The notes under the pieces: generated by a model
What the model saw: the letters and a program-made list of their open reading frames with translations, nothing else
What the model was told of the DNA's origin: nothing
Databases searched by the model: none
Translations under genes and position numbers: made by a program
Shown: positions 27,142 through 36,771 of the stretch, piece by piece
Layout of the letters: each line of letters opens with the position of its first letter
How positions within the stretch are numbered: the first letter of the stretch is position 1
From: Acidilobaceae archaeon
GTDB taxonomy: Archaea > Thermoproteota > Thermoprotei_A > Sulfolobales > Acidilobaceae
DNA length: 64,000 nucleotides
Assembly: GCA_027037535.1 (NCBI GenBank)
Contig: JALVZQ010000003.1
Coordinates: 268,890 to 332,889 of the forward strand
Reading direction: 5' to 3'

Positions 27142-28017
27142 CTATTGTCTCAGCAATTTAGCTATCTGCTCAATAACAGGCGACAGAATATCAATACCAT
27201 AGCCCCGATAAGGATCCTCCAAATATGGGAGGCCAAGGTCAAACATTGTGCCAGCCAATGATACTACCTCAGACGCATTAGGCACAACACCTGATCCACC
27301 CAGCAACCCAAGAGCCTTCACATATCTATCGCCGTCAACAACGCCAATGCGTCCAGGGGCAACAGCCACAACCAAGCCAGGATATAATCCTTTCCGCAGA
27401 GGAACAGCAACGTCATGATTAGACTCTACCAAGACAACCTCATAGCCCTCTAATAACCTACCATAGCAGGAGAGTATCTGATCCTCATACTCTCCCCTTA
27501 CAAACCGAGAAACAAACTCGTCTCCTACCTTCAACGGGTATGGCTTAACAGCCACCGCCATATCCGTAAATGCTTCCTCTAACCCGCTAGGCAAACGCTT
27601 CAAGGCCTCGATATTGATAAAGTGGAGCGTCTCGACACGGCTCTCCTGACAGCTGGAGATCCTCCCCAGGACTCCAATCCTAGACATCTCGTCTACGCCC
27701 ATAAGAGCGGGACCACGCCATCTATTCCTAGCGACGTCAAACTCTCCCAACACGAGGGCCCCGGGATTAACATGCTCTAAGGAGAGCTCCTGATCCATGC
27801 TCTCCCAAAGCATCAAGGCATCCATTCCAACAAGGAGGTGTCTAGAAACAGTCTCGCGATAAATACCAGGACTACCCCAGAGCCTTCCCGCCGCATAAGG
27901 CTTGAACCCAGCCGCCCTATATCCTCCCGTTCTAAGAGTAGACACTAGGCTAGCCGCAACAACAGTCTTCCCACTATCCTCTCCCCTAGCACCGACAACC
28001 AGCACGGTAAGACCCAT
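27142..28017 (-). CDS. P-loop ATPase of the BioD/CobB-like (dethiobiotin synthetase) fold
   Basis: A 291-residue protein with the P-loop VVGARGEDSGKTVVAASL (residues 6-23) typical of the BioD/CobB/CobQ fold, followed by GYRAAGFKPYAAGRLWG, which matches the substrate-contacting region in these amidoligase-like enzymes. It lacks a glutaminase domain. Archaeal relatives are annotated only as predicted P-loop ATPases, so no reaction is assigned. No biotin or cobamide genes are adjacent. Confidence 0.7.
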   Translation of the reverse strand: MGLTVLVVGARGEDSGKTVVAASLVSTLRTGGYRAAGFKPYAAGRLWGSPGIYRETVSRHLLVGMDALMLWESMDQELSLEHVNPGALVLGEFDVARNRWRGPALMGVDEMSRIGVLGRISSCQESRVETLHFINIEALKRLPSGLEEAFTDMAVAVKPYPLKVGDEFVSRFVRGEYEDQILSCYGRLLEGYEVVLVESNHDVAVPLRKGLYPGLVVAVAPGRIGVVDGDRYVKALGLLGGSGVVPNASEVVSLAGTMFDLGLPYLEDPYRGYGIDILSPVIEQIAKLLRQ

Positions 28018-28098
28018 AGTTTATCGTCCCCAGAAAAAATCGTTACAAGTAGAGTTAAAAACCCAGAATAGACAATCCATACAGCGGTGACACACGGG

Positions 28099-28404
28099 AT
28101 GGCAAAAAAGAAGAAAAAAGACACAGGCAAGCAATCTAAGGGAAGAAGCATAGTCCAACAGGCAGAATACGACGTAAGCCTACCAAAAGAACTTGTAGAA
28201 AGAGCAAAAAGAGACATAAAACGAGAAAAATACCTAACACCATTCAAACTACATCAAAAATACAATATAAGCCTAAGCACCGCGAGAAAACTCCTACGAG
28301 CACTAGAAGAAGAAGGAGTACTAGTAAAATTCAGTGCAAACAGAAGATCACCAGTATATGTACCAAAAGAATCGGCACCAACAAAAACATTCTCACAGAT
28401 CTAA
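28099..28404 (+). CDS. rps25e: 30S ribosomal protein S25e
   Basis: A 101-residue archaeal/eukaryotic-type ribosomal protein S25e. It has the lysine-rich N-terminus AKKKKKDTGKQSKGR followed by the winged-helix segment EKYLTPFKLHQKYNISLSTA and ARKLLRALEEEGVLVKFSAN, which binds near the small-subunit head. ATG at 28099 is preferred over GTG at 28087, since GGTGA overlaps the latter and lies 8 nt before the ATG. The 3' end overlaps the convergent wHTH gene by 4 nt. Confidence 0.95.
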   Translation: MAKKKKKDTGKQSKGRSIVQQAEYDVSLPKELVERAKRDIKREKYLTPFKLHQKYNISLSTARKLLRALEEEGVLVKFSANRRSPVYVPKESAPTKTFSQI

Positions 28405-29612
28405 ACAGCCACCCTTAACTCCTCATACCACCACTTAGGAGGCCTCCGCAACCATTTCAGAATCCCCGCGTCGACAAGCCTCTTCAACAAAACGACAATC
28501 TCCTTATAATCAAGTTCCTTCCACCTAGTCCTCGAATCATACTCACCAGTAATCCTACCACCGCTTGTGAATATGAGCTTAGAAGCCTGATCTACAAGCA
28601 TTGAGTCTAGAATTTTGCAGCCCAGCTTCTCGTGAGCCGTTAAGAAGAAGTCCTGCACCTGACCATAGTATCCCCTGGGAACAAGTATTGCCACTTGAAG
28701 AAGCTTCTCATCATAACTAGTCTTTATAATTGCAGTACCAGGCACAAGAGGATGAGTAGCCAGCGTTAGCGCCGCATCTTCTAGATTAACACACTTTGAC
28801 CTATATATCAACTGAAACTGTGAGTTTTCCACCACTCTTTTTATTTGAGAAATACGGTATCCTCTAATAAGGTTCTCTGCATGCTCTATATGTCTATTTA
28901 AGTTACCTGCAAGAACTATCTCGTTCCTTCTACTAGCATATATTTCCTCCTTATATTTTTCTTCAAGCTTCTGCTTGAGATGACGTTGTTTCAAGAAGGG
29001 ATACTTACTCATGACCTGGAGAATATCTAAATCAACTCCATCTATCTTTCTCTTTTTTGGATAAAGGTCTAACGGAATTCTATAGAGAATATTATTAATA
29101 TTATTTGGGCTGAGAAGTTCATGAAAAGATCCTTGTATAGCCTTGTAAAGATATAATATCTTGGGGCGTGATCCTATAGTATCCAAGAGACAACTATAAT
29201 CGAAGTCTTTCAATATTTCCGAGATTATTCTGCACTCGATAGGAGTATCGAAAGTGATGTGCAGCACGTTGTGGGGTATTATGTTATACATGCTTCTGAT
29301 ATATAATGCTGATTTAAGAGGCTTATCTTTGGGTTTTAGAAGAATTAAACCAGGTATTTCGATAATAATTCTGTTCAGGCCATACGCTGTATAAAGTACT
29401 TCTGGTTTTACTATTATTCCTTCTTCTTTCTTAAGTTTGCTGAAAAGGCTCACTATTTTGGTTGCATCGACATTTAACTCTCTGGCTATTCTCGTCGATG
29501 TCAGTCTTCTAGTAGTGTACAGTCGCTCGAGCATTTCTAACCGTAAGTAATTAATTGCTTGGGGACGATAATATTTTAATTGGAAGAATATATAACTGAT
29601 AACTTTCTGCAA
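28401..29612 (-). CDS. Putative Lrp-like winged-helix regulator with long C-terminal region
   Basis: A 403-residue protein with an N-terminal winged helix (about 35-70, RRLTSTRIARELNVDATKI) and a second wHTH-like segment at the C-terminus (about 365-392, YKEIVVLLKRLVDAGILKWL). The middle is alpha/beta and contains VDLDILQVMSKYPFLKQRHL, another possible helix-turn-helix. No recognised ligand domain. It may be a DNA-binding regulator with several HTH units. It overlaps rps25e 3' end by 4 nt. Confidence 0.6.
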   Translation of the reverse strand: MQKVISYIFFQLKYYRPQAINYLRLEMLERLYTTRRLTSTRIARELNVDATKIVSLFSKLKKEEGIIVKPEVLYTAYGLNRIIIEIPGLILLKPKDKPLKSALYIRSMYNIIPHNVLHITFDTPIECRIISEILKDFDYSCLLDTIGSRPKILYLYKAIQGSFHELLSPNNINNILYRIPLDLYPKKRKIDGVDLDILQVMSKYPFLKQRHLKQKLEEKYKEEIYASRRNEIVLAGNLNRHIEHAENLIRGYRISQIKRVVENSQFQLIYRSKCVNLEDAALTLATHPLVPGTAIIKTSYDEKLLQVAILVPRGYYGQVQDFFLTAHEKLGCKILDSMLVDQASKLIFTSGGRITGEYDSRTRWKELDYKEIVVLLKRLVDAGILKWLRRPPKWWYEELRVAV

Positions 29613-29728
29613 TATATCTTATATTCTTAAATATAAGGTTTCTGCTCATTTGGCAAAATTGTTATGACTATAAAAAGCTTGTGGATCCTCGACCTATATA
29701 TTATCATGAGCCTTGAGGGTGAGAAGGC

Positions 29729-29878
29729 ATGAAGATAAGGAAGAGGATTGCGGTCCTACTCGTGAACCATCCTAAGATACTCAAGCTCGCGATAGCTGGC
29801 ATACTATTAGTGGTAGCTGCTACAGTGGGCGTAGCTCCAACAGGTGAGAGGGACGACGAAGACGAGCTCCTATGGTAG
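29729..29878 (+). CDS. Small single-span membrane protein (49 aa)
   Basis: A 49-residue reading frame with a basic N-terminus, one hydrophobic helix (LKLAIAGILLVVAATVGVA) and an acidic tail ending GERDDEDELLW. Its start is well supported: GGTGA lies exactly 6 nt before the ATG. An 8-codon upstream frame starting at 29705 ends in an ATGA overlap with this start, which may couple or tune translation. Function unknown. Confidence 0.55.
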   Translation: MKIRKRIAVLLVNHPKILKLAIAGILLVVAATVGVAPTGERDDEDELLW

Positions 29879-30000
29879 GGTTCTTTCCCTATTCTCAACC
29901 AGCACTTTTAAGTTTTTCTATCATGGGTTTTTGGCTCATGATTGTTTTTTGAATAAGTACGCGTTGACATATAATATGGTTGGAGAGGGGTGGCTCTCTA

Positions 30001-30219
30001 TTGGATGATAATAGTGGGTCGAGGAGAAGTTTCCCAGGCCTGAAGGCCCTACTAGATCTGAAGCTTAGGATGAAGTATGGAAAGGGCCTTTCCCAGGCCT
30101 CGGAGGAAGAGTTAGAGGAGGCTATAGAGGAGATCTACAATGACGAGATTTCAGAGGTTGTAGCAAAGCGGTTACGCGAGGAATCCATTTCTTCTAATGT
30201 TATATGGGCGACAGGGTAG
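30001..30219 (+). CDS. Small acidic protein of unknown function
   Basis: A 72-residue, mainly helical and acidic protein. LKALLDLKLRMKYGKGLSQA is followed by an EEELEEAIEEIYNDEISEVV helix. The TTG start at 30001 is chosen because GGGGTGG lies just before; an earlier TTG at 29980 is possible. No family recognised. It is 123 nt after the small membrane protein and convergent with the DUF389 gene. Confidence 0.5.
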   Translation: MDDNSGSRRSFPGLKALLDLKLRMKYGKGLSQASEEELEEAIEEIYNDEISEVVAKRLREESISSNVIWATG

Positions 30220-30262
30220 CCTTTTAGGGATTTTGATGCTTGTGTGGATTTACGATTTTCCT

Positions 30263-31189
30263 CTATCCCTCCCCTCCCCCATTATTTCGGGCAGAGAGTA
30301 GGCCTAGGATAGCTTGACCAATTAAGCCTCCTACTACGAGTCCAAATATGTTTAATGATAAGAGCTCTGTGGATCCTAGTATTAGCTCTATGCTACCGGT
30401 AGTTATAGTCCATGCCAGCGTAGCTGTAGGTGGAATAATAGCGGCGGCTACTGCTACGCCGGTTAGTGCCTCGGTTATCGTTGTGGCTATGCTGAATGCT
30501 CCTGCTATTCCTAGTAGTATCGGTAGGACGATGTCATAGCCGGTGACTCGTGTACGCATTAATAGCTCATCGGTTTCATTTAGTTCTCCTCCTACTATAA
30601 TGATTGCAACTAGTGCTATTAGTGAAGCAATAAAGGGGCTAGCTATAAGTATCGCTGTGCTCTTAGCCCCCATAATAGCCAGCCTTCTGTTTTTCCAATA
30701 TATGCCGAGGCTAATACTATATAGGGGACCTAGTATCGGGCTTATTAGCATTGATCCAATAATTACATAGGGATTGTTCAAGAGTAAGCCTACCAGGGCT
30801 GTTAGGCCGGCGATCATGCTTAGGAGTGGTTGTGTTGGCTGGAGCTCTGCCTTTTCTATTGTCTCCTCTTCTAGCATGAATTTTGGCGCTGAGACATATT
30901 GTTTTAGCCTGGATCTCCATTTCCTCTTAGTTACACGGTAAGGGGATCCTAGCCCTGCCTCTACATCTATTACTAGTATTAGGTTTTCCTTCTTCCTCAG
31001 GTCTAGTATTGCTCTGAGCTCTCCAATAATGTCGTCTATTACATATATTGGGGCATAGAATGATAGTTTACATGTTTTCTTTTCCCGTGACTCTATAGGG
31101 GACTTGTACCAGTATATGCCCCATTTATCGAGTAGAGAAGTGACTTTATCTGCGGTGCCTGTTTCACAGTAGACTTCTACTTTTTTCAT
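30263..31189 (-). CDS. DUF389 family membrane protein
   Basis: A 308-residue DUF389 protein: an N-terminal ferredoxin-like cytoplasmic domain (MKKVEVYCETGTADKVTSLL) and a membrane domain with the family signature LLNNPYVIIGSMLISPILGP (about 136-155) and ALTGVAVAAAIIPPTATLAW. About six transmembrane segments. Function is unproven in archaea. ATG at 31189 is preferred over GTG at 31216 since homologues begin at the MKKVEVY strand. Confidence 0.88.
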   Translation of the reverse strand: MKKVEVYCETGTADKVTSLLDKWGIYWYKSPIESREKKTCKLSFYAPIYVIDDIIGELRAILDLRKKENLILVIDVEAGLGSPYRVTKRKWRSRLKQYVSAPKFMLEEETIEKAELQPTQPLLSMIAGLTALVGLLLNNPYVIIGSMLISPILGPLYSISLGIYWKNRRLAIMGAKSTAILIASPFIASLIALVAIIIVGGELNETDELLMRTRVTGYDIVLPILLGIAGAFSIATTITEALTGVAVAAAIIPPTATLAWTITTGSIELILGSTELLSLNIFGLVVGGLIGQAILGLLSARNNGGGEG

Positions 31190-31341
31190 GCTGGTCGGCA
31201 AGCCTGGATACCTCACTATATACTTTATGAGGGTTAATCTAGTTGTTCTATCTGTTTTGAATATTTTGTCTCATCCTTTCATTTATTTAGAAGAATCATA
31301 CTATAATATTATATATGGTGATTACTAGGAGGTGGACGGAT

Positions 31342-32217
31342 ATGATATTATTTGATTGGGGAACCTATAACGGGCTAGGAAAACTAAAAATCGCTGCAAC
31401 CCTAGGCTTAAAGCTCACAGAGATACCTCCAAGAGACCTTGCATACAGGAGGGATCCCTCATACTTCGACGAGTACCGGAGCTTCTCGCAGAAAGCCTTC
31501 ACATCGATAACAGCTCATGCACCCTACTATAACGTTGTATCAGTTGATAAGGAGACGATGGAGAAGAGCTGGAGGGGCCTAATAGCTGGGGCAGAGAAAG
31601 CTAAGAGGGCAGGGGCCGAGATCTACAACCTTCATCTGGGCTGGAGAGCATACATGGATCATAGAGACCTCGACTACGCCGTAGAATTCTTCAAACGCTT
31701 GACAGAAAAAGTCCCAGGCATCATGATAAGCATAGAGGTCCCATATACAAGGAGAATGCTTGGAGACTGGGAAGAAATAAGGCATATTAGGGAGGCTGTA
31801 GGAGAAGACAAAATAATAGTAAGCGTACAGCTTGAGAACGCATGGCTATACGAGACCGGGGCAGGAGACACGGGGTTACTAGAAGAAGCCAACAAGACAG
31901 CCACGAAAGAATTCTGGACGAAAATGCTCGACAAGGCACTCTCCCTAAGCCATAACTATCTAAGCCTAAGATTCAGCCAAATAATAGCATTCGCGTTAGG
32001 ACGCAGAATACTCAAAAAGAGAACACCTCTAGGGAAAGGATACCCAGACATAGAGCCTTTAGCAGACGCAATCGCCGAGTTCCTCGTAAAGAACATTCAT
32101 AGAAAAGCACTACCGCTAAGAGCACACATAATATACACGGGTCCTCCAGAGACAAAATACAAGGATACAATAGCACTATACGCGGCAATAATGCAGGAAG
32201 CGACGAGACACCTGTAG
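31342..32217 (+). CDS. Endonuclease IV-like/xylose isomerase-like TIM barrel protein
   Basis: A 291-residue AP-endonuclease family 2 TIM barrel. Typical metal-site strands are seen: TSITAHAPYYNVVS (about 59-72), IYNLHLGW (about 94-101) and ISIEVPYTRRMLGDWEEI (about 131-148). The glutamate-to-lysine pattern of canonical endonuclease IV is not complete at the C-terminal end, so it may be a divergent DNA-repair nuclease or a sugar isomerase. AGGAGGTGG precedes the ATG at 31342. Confidence 0.72.
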   Translation: MILFDWGTYNGLGKLKIAATLGLKLTEIPPRDLAYRRDPSYFDEYRSFSQKAFTSITAHAPYYNVVSVDKETMEKSWRGLIAGAEKAKRAGAEIYNLHLGWRAYMDHRDLDYAVEFFKRLTEKVPGIMISIEVPYTRRMLGDWEEIRHIREAVGEDKIIVSVQLENAWLYETGAGDTGLLEEANKTATKEFWTKMLDKALSLSHNYLSLRFSQIIAFALGRRILKKRTPLGKGYPDIEPLADAIAEFLVKNIHRKALPLRAHIIYTGPPETKYKDTIALYAAIMQEATRHL

Positions 32218-32447
32218 CCAGAAATATAATATTAGGATCACTTTTAGTTTTTCCCCTACAGTGAACCATCCTCTAGTGAGCCGACGTCTCTAAGACGAAG
32301 TATATGATTATCCGAGTACACAGGAGAAAATGGAGGCTCAAACCCAAGGCTCCTAATAAATAGAAGTCAGGACTGAGAGCAATAGCCGTACTGGGAGGAG
32401 CCCTGAATCATTCAGTGGAACCAGTATGGAGCCTCTTGGTGGGGGAG

Positions 32448-34211
32448 ATGAAGAAGCGCAGACTCAGACCACGAGACTACCAAATAGAAGCCTATCGATG
32501 GGCTCTAGAGAAGAAACGTGCAGTGGTCTGCATGCCGACAGGAACCGGGAAGACTCTGGTAGCTGCTTTATGGATAGAGGAGCTTCTCTCCTCGCGAAAG
32601 GCAAAGAAGATCCTCGTGTTGGAGCCTACACGGTTCATGGTGGAGCAGACCTCGAGGTTCCTGACTATGTATGGGTTGGAGGTTAGGCCTCTCCACGGTA
32701 GCTTGCCGGAGTCTTTGAAGAGGAAAGCGCTTGATGCGAGGATTATAGTGGCTACTCCCGAAATACTTCTGGGCGAGTATGGAAGGGTACTAGACTGTAT
32801 AGATGCTGTTGTGGTAGACGAGTCTCATCATACTACTGGCCAGGACGCCTACCTGAAGGTCATGGAGAAGATACACGCCTCTTATAGGCTGGGTTTATCA
32901 GCGTTTATTCCTAGGAGCAGGCATGGCCTGATTAGAAAATATATTGGCGAGATAAGGTGCTGGTCCTGGAGTGATCCCCGTATAAGGAGATATGTTCCTG
33001 ACTGGTACGGTGAAGTCTATGAGGCACCTTTCAACGATGAAGAAAGGAAGCTCTATAATCTGCTTGAGTCCTTGTGGGAGAAGAGCCATGGATCCCTGAG
33101 AGTATTAATTGGCAATGCCCTGAGATGGTATTCTCGTGACGGTGCCCTGGCACTTTGGGAGACTTATAGGAAGCCTGGGAGCAGGCTTAGGAGGATACTG
33201 CGGGAGTATGAGCCGCTACTGACATCGCATCATATACGTCCGCTCCACAAACTCGACGCCCTTAAAAGAGTCCTGTCAGATTATGAGGGAGAATATACCA
33301 AGGCTATAATTTTCGTGGAGAGAGTAGCCATAGCCTTATACTTGTATCGTGTCCTCCATAACTATAGGCCTGTCTTAATCATTGGGAGGAGAAGGATTGA
33401 GCCGAGAAAAGCCATCGAGCAGGCCAGGCGCCCGGAGACGAGGATAATCATTGCAACGAGTGCTGGAGAAGAAGGTATAGATCTTCCAGAGGCGGATCTC
33501 CTAGTTATATGGAGCAATATAGCGAGTCCTCTAAGATTTATCCAGAGACTGGGACGGATACTGCGTCCTAAGAAGGGAGTCAAGAAGACTAAATACGCTG
33601 TATTTATCGCGACACCTGATACAGTGGATACCGATAGCTTAATCGACGGGCTTTTGCTAGCGGAGAAGGCTGGTGTTAAGCTGGGAGTTGAGCCTGAAAC
33701 TATGAGGTATCTCCTTAATCTTAGTAGGAGGAGAAGAATACTAGACCTCATATCGGAGAACCCTCTGCCAGCCGATATAATTGCAAGGGCACTAGAAGCC
33801 CCGCTTGAACGAATACAGAGAAGCCTAGCCTGGCTATTACGACACGGTCTCGCAGCATATATCTATACGGGCATAGGTAGGATCTACTTCACAAGCGACT
33901 CAGTAGAGAAACTACTAAGAGAATATAGGGAGTACCTAAACCCGGATCCCTCACTGTACGCATCTATAACGTTCTACCCCGAGACCGGTAAACCGGTCAC
34001 GTATAGAGGAACCTATATGCAGGTACGTAGACGGGCTGTAAAGATAATTTGTAGGCATAGTATATCTAGGGTCAGGGCTTCGATTCAACTTATTATCCGT
34101 CGAGGTTTCGTTAGGCTAGTTAACTTGACTTATAGTTTTCCGGTTGCTGACGAGGTGTTGCTTGATATTGTTTTGAGGAATATTTATTCTGCTGGTAGGA
34201 TTGTTGTTTAG
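32448..34211 (+). CDS. Superfamily 2 DEAD/DEAH-like helicase
   Basis: A 587-residue helicase. Motif I MPTGTGKTLVAAL (about 29-41), motif II VVVDESHHTTG (about 125-135), motif Ib ATPEILLGEYG, motif V ATSAGEEGIDLPEADL and motif VI QRLGRILRPKKG are all visible. It resembles Hef/FANCM helicases in the core but the roughly 200-residue C-terminal extension shows no ERCC4 nuclease motif. It may act in fork repair. ATG at 32448 has GGTGG 5 nt before it; an in-frame GTG at 32415 is an alternative. Confidence 0.88.
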   Translation: MKKRRLRPRDYQIEAYRWALEKKRAVVCMPTGTGKTLVAALWIEELLSSRKAKKILVLEPTRFMVEQTSRFLTMYGLEVRPLHGSLPESLKRKALDARIIVATPEILLGEYGRVLDCIDAVVVDESHHTTGQDAYLKVMEKIHASYRLGLSAFIPRSRHGLIRKYIGEIRCWSWSDPRIRRYVPDWYGEVYEAPFNDEERKLYNLLESLWEKSHGSLRVLIGNALRWYSRDGALALWETYRKPGSRLRRILREYEPLLTSHHIRPLHKLDALKRVLSDYEGEYTKAIIFVERVAIALYLYRVLHNYRPVLIIGRRRIEPRKAIEQARRPETRIIIATSAGEEGIDLPEADLLVIWSNIASPLRFIQRLGRILRPKKGVKKTKYAVFIATPDTVDTDSLIDGLLLAEKAGVKLGVEPETMRYLLNLSRRRRILDLISENPLPADIIARALEAPLERIQRSLAWLLRHGLAAYIYTGIGRIYFTSDSVEKLLREYREYLNPDPSLYASITFYPETGKPVTYRGTYMQVRRRAVKIICRHSISRVRASIQLIIRRGFVRLVNLTYSFPVADEVLLDIVLRNIYSAGRIVV

Positions 34212-34296
34212 GTCTTTCTTTTCTTATTGTATTTTTGCTTTATGATTCAGAATATATTTAAATATCGTTTACTAATTTATAAATATGGTGTAAGAT

Positions 34297-35259
34297 ATGG
34301 TGAAAATACTACTAGATTTCTTCAAGATAAAGCGCAAACACGAAAAACCTGCTAGCACAGATTATCTACTAGAATCATATCAGCAGGTACTATCAAAAAT
34401 CGAGAAGGGAGACATAAACTACATAATAAAAACGGGAGTACCTAGCTGTAGACTAGGCCATCCTCCTCCCCCGAAACCAGGAGTAAAACCATATATTGCT
34501 TCGGGACTCAGATACGGAAGTCTCTTCATAAAAGATACCGAGCTACTATTAGAGATAACACTACACGGAATATACAGTACGTCTACAGTATTCGTCGAGA
34601 TTACAGGCGACCAGTTACTTGAACGCATTGCGGACTATACACTCCTCCGCAAAGGCAAGGCATTCCTGTTCCAGGGTACACTAGAAGGACTAGGCAAAGC
34701 CAGGATACTCTCTACCGACGGCTACGTTACTGGAATAATCCTAGAAACGAAAGATATAACACACACAGGAATAGATGCTTACCTCTATATAGAAGAAAAA
34801 TTGATAGAGAAAGCGGTATTCAACGTTATATATATTCCGGATATCCTGGTAGAGTGGAGAGACGAGGAATATTCAATACGGATACCTGGAATTGATAGAC
34901 AACACAGATTACTCGTAAACTTAGTGAACTACCTCTATAAGTCCTTGATAAATGGGGCATCAGCACGTGTCATAACCAAGGTAACTGATCTCCTAGATCT
35001 ATACATTAAAATCCACTTCCGTAGCGAGGAACTACTAATGGAGCATTTCGATTACCCAGAGCATCTATACAGGAAACATTTAGAGGAACACAGAGAATTC
35101 GAGAATGCAGTAATAAGATATAAGGAGATAATAGATGCTACAACAGCAATACCTACGCTAGAGTTATTCAAGTATCTAGTGATCTGGATACAGGATCATG
35201 TACGTGGAACAGACAGGGAGCTCGGACACTATCTTGCACCAGTCGCTCTCCAAGCATAG
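34297..35259 (+). CDS. Protein with C-terminal hemerythrin domain
   Basis: A 320-residue protein. Residues about 185-315 form a hemerythrin-like four-helix domain: IPGIDRQHRLLV, HFRSEELLMEHFDYPEH, LYRKHLEEHREFE and LVIWIQDHVRGTDRELG supply the histidines, glutamate and aspartate that bind a di-iron centre for O2 or redox sensing. The N-terminal 180 residues form an unfamiliar domain with the PXPKPG-containing loop HPPPPKPGVKPYIASGLRYG. A TATA-like ATATATTTAAATAT and GGTG 6 nt before the ATG give a short-leader promoter. Confidence 0.85.
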   Translation: MVKILLDFFKIKRKHEKPASTDYLLESYQQVLSKIEKGDINYIIKTGVPSCRLGHPPPPKPGVKPYIASGLRYGSLFIKDTELLLEITLHGIYSTSTVFVEITGDQLLERIADYTLLRKGKAFLFQGTLEGLGKARILSTDGYVTGIILETKDITHTGIDAYLYIEEKLIEKAVFNVIYIPDILVEWRDEEYSIRIPGIDRQHRLLVNLVNYLYKSLINGASARVITKVTDLLDLYIKIHFRSEELLMEHFDYPEHLYRKHLEEHREFENAVIRYKEIIDATTAIPTLELFKYLVIWIQDHVRGTDRELGHYLAPVALQA

Positions 35260-35316
35260 TCCTCCATAACTAGTGAGAGTTTTATGGTGGAGGAAGAGAA
35301 TCTTCTCTTTCCCGCG

Positions 35317-36771
35317 TTATGCTTTATCTTTTTCCAGAAGTATACCTGTAACAGCGATAATTGTGGATGCTACTAGTAGCCATGCCGATATAGGAGCTCC
35401 AGACACAGTATAGACGAATACTTTAACTGGGTTCTTCCAATAGGCGAAGAGTATAACTGATGCCAGAGGCGGCAGTACAATGCTGGCTCCAGCGAGTTCT
35501 GGTTTTATTCTGTAGCCTGCGATAAGTAGTAGTGTTGTGGGAGCTAGTCCTATTAGCATCACGCTAGATAATACGCTTAGCCCTACAATGTATGAGATTC
35601 TCAACGCCGCTATACTGGCCATTGCTAGTCCGACTATTAGAATTGCTATGATACCTATTCTCTTCCGGGTGGATTGATCCGCGTTATCGGGTGCTAGGTC
35701 TATGCTAGCTGTGCTTGCTAGTGTTAGTAGGATGCTGTCTGCGGTTGAGACGCTGGCTGCTATAATGCTTGTGAAGACTATTGCGCCGAGTAGTGGATTG
35801 ACTATTGTTAATAGTAGTGGTGTGACTTGGTCTTTTGATTCTGGGCTTATCGATATGATTCCTGCTTCCACCCCTGCACGTGCAAGCAATCCTATTAGGG
35901 TTACTATTATTGTGTATGAGAGGCCGAATACTGCGAACCATTTTATCATGGTTGAGAGGCTTTTCTCGTCTCTGGGCATGTAGAGTCTTTGTACTACTTG
36001 TGGGTTTGTTACTGCGAAGAATATCCATGGTAGGGTGAAGGCGAGGAATATTTCTGGTTTCCAGAAACCTGTTCCAACACTTAGGAGTCCTTGGCTTGAT
36101 AATATCTCTCCTGTATTGCTGAGTGTTAGTCCATTACTGTTTAAGATTCCGATTATCCATCCGAGGAGTAGTAGTGATGCTATTATCATCCATAGTCCTT
36201 GGAGCGCGTCGGTGATCGCGACACTCCATATCCCGGCTAAGCTGCTCCAGACAAGCATTACCAGTAGTCCTATTATGATTCCTATGAGGTAGTAGTGCTC
36301 GCCTCCGCCTGCTGCGGCTATGACTTCTCCTATTGCTTTTAGCTGGGCGGAGGCGTAGGGTACGAGTGCTACTAGGTATACTATTGATATGAGTACTGAG
36401 AGTTTTCTGGAGCCTGCGAGGTCTGCGAGCATCTGGGCTGGTGAGACCCAGTTTTTCTCCTTTGCCTGTCTCCATACTTTTCCCGCTATTAGGATTAGTA
36501 GGCCTAGTGTTGCTATATAGTATGCGAGCTCGAATCCGAGGCTTCCTACGCCCGTAAAGTATGAGAATCCTACTAGTCCTACTATCATGAAGCTGCTATA
36601 GGTGGTGGCGGCGTAGGTCATTGCGGCGAGGAATCCTCTTAGCCTCTGGTTGCTTGTGTAGAAGTCTGTGATGTCGCCTTTCTGGTATTTTCTGCTGATT
36701 ATGGCTAGTATGGTTCCGAGTGTTAGGTATAGTGCGAGGACTGCTAGGAATATTATGAATAGGCTTGTCAT
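35317..36771 (-). CDS. Sodium/solute symporter family transporter
   Basis: A 484-residue, about 13-segment SSS-family protein. Near the N-terminus it has SRKYQKGDITDFYTSNQRL, where this family carries a cytoplasmic sequence before TM2, and internal TVSTADSILLTLAS resembles the Na+ site serine pattern (SAADS). Such proteins import sugars, amino acids, proline or carboxylates with Na+. It overlaps a tiny partner gene by 4 nt and is divergent from a PBP-domain regulator that probably senses its substrate. Confidence 0.9.
   Translation of the reverse strand: MTSLFIIFLAVLALYLTLGTILAIISRKYQKGDITDFYTSNQRLRGFLAAMTYAATTYSSFMIVGLVGFSYFTGVGSLGFELAYYIATLGLLILIAGKVWRQAKEKNWVSPAQMLADLAGSRKLSVLISIVYLVALVPYASAQLKAIGEVIAAAGGGEHYYLIGIIIGLLVMLVWSSLAGIWSVAITDALQGLWMIIASLLLLGWIIGILNSNGLTLSNTGEILSSQGLLSVGTGFWKPEIFLAFTLPWIFFAVTNPQVVQRLYMPRDEKSLSTMIKWFAVFGLSYTIIVTLIGLLARAGVEAGIISISPESKDQVTPLLLTIVNPLLGAIVFTSIIAASVSTADSILLTLASTASIDLAPDNADQSTRKRIGIIAILIVGLAMASIAALRISYIVGLSVLSSVMLIGLAPTTLLLIAGYRIKPELAGASIVLPPLASVILFAYWKNPVKVFVYTVSGAPISAWLLVASTIIAVTGILLEKDKA

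Noticed and set aside
29920-29942. ATCATG/CATGAT repeat after the small membrane protein gene
   Set aside because: Short stem, no clear function; possibly part of a T-rich terminator, but not distinctive enough to annotate.
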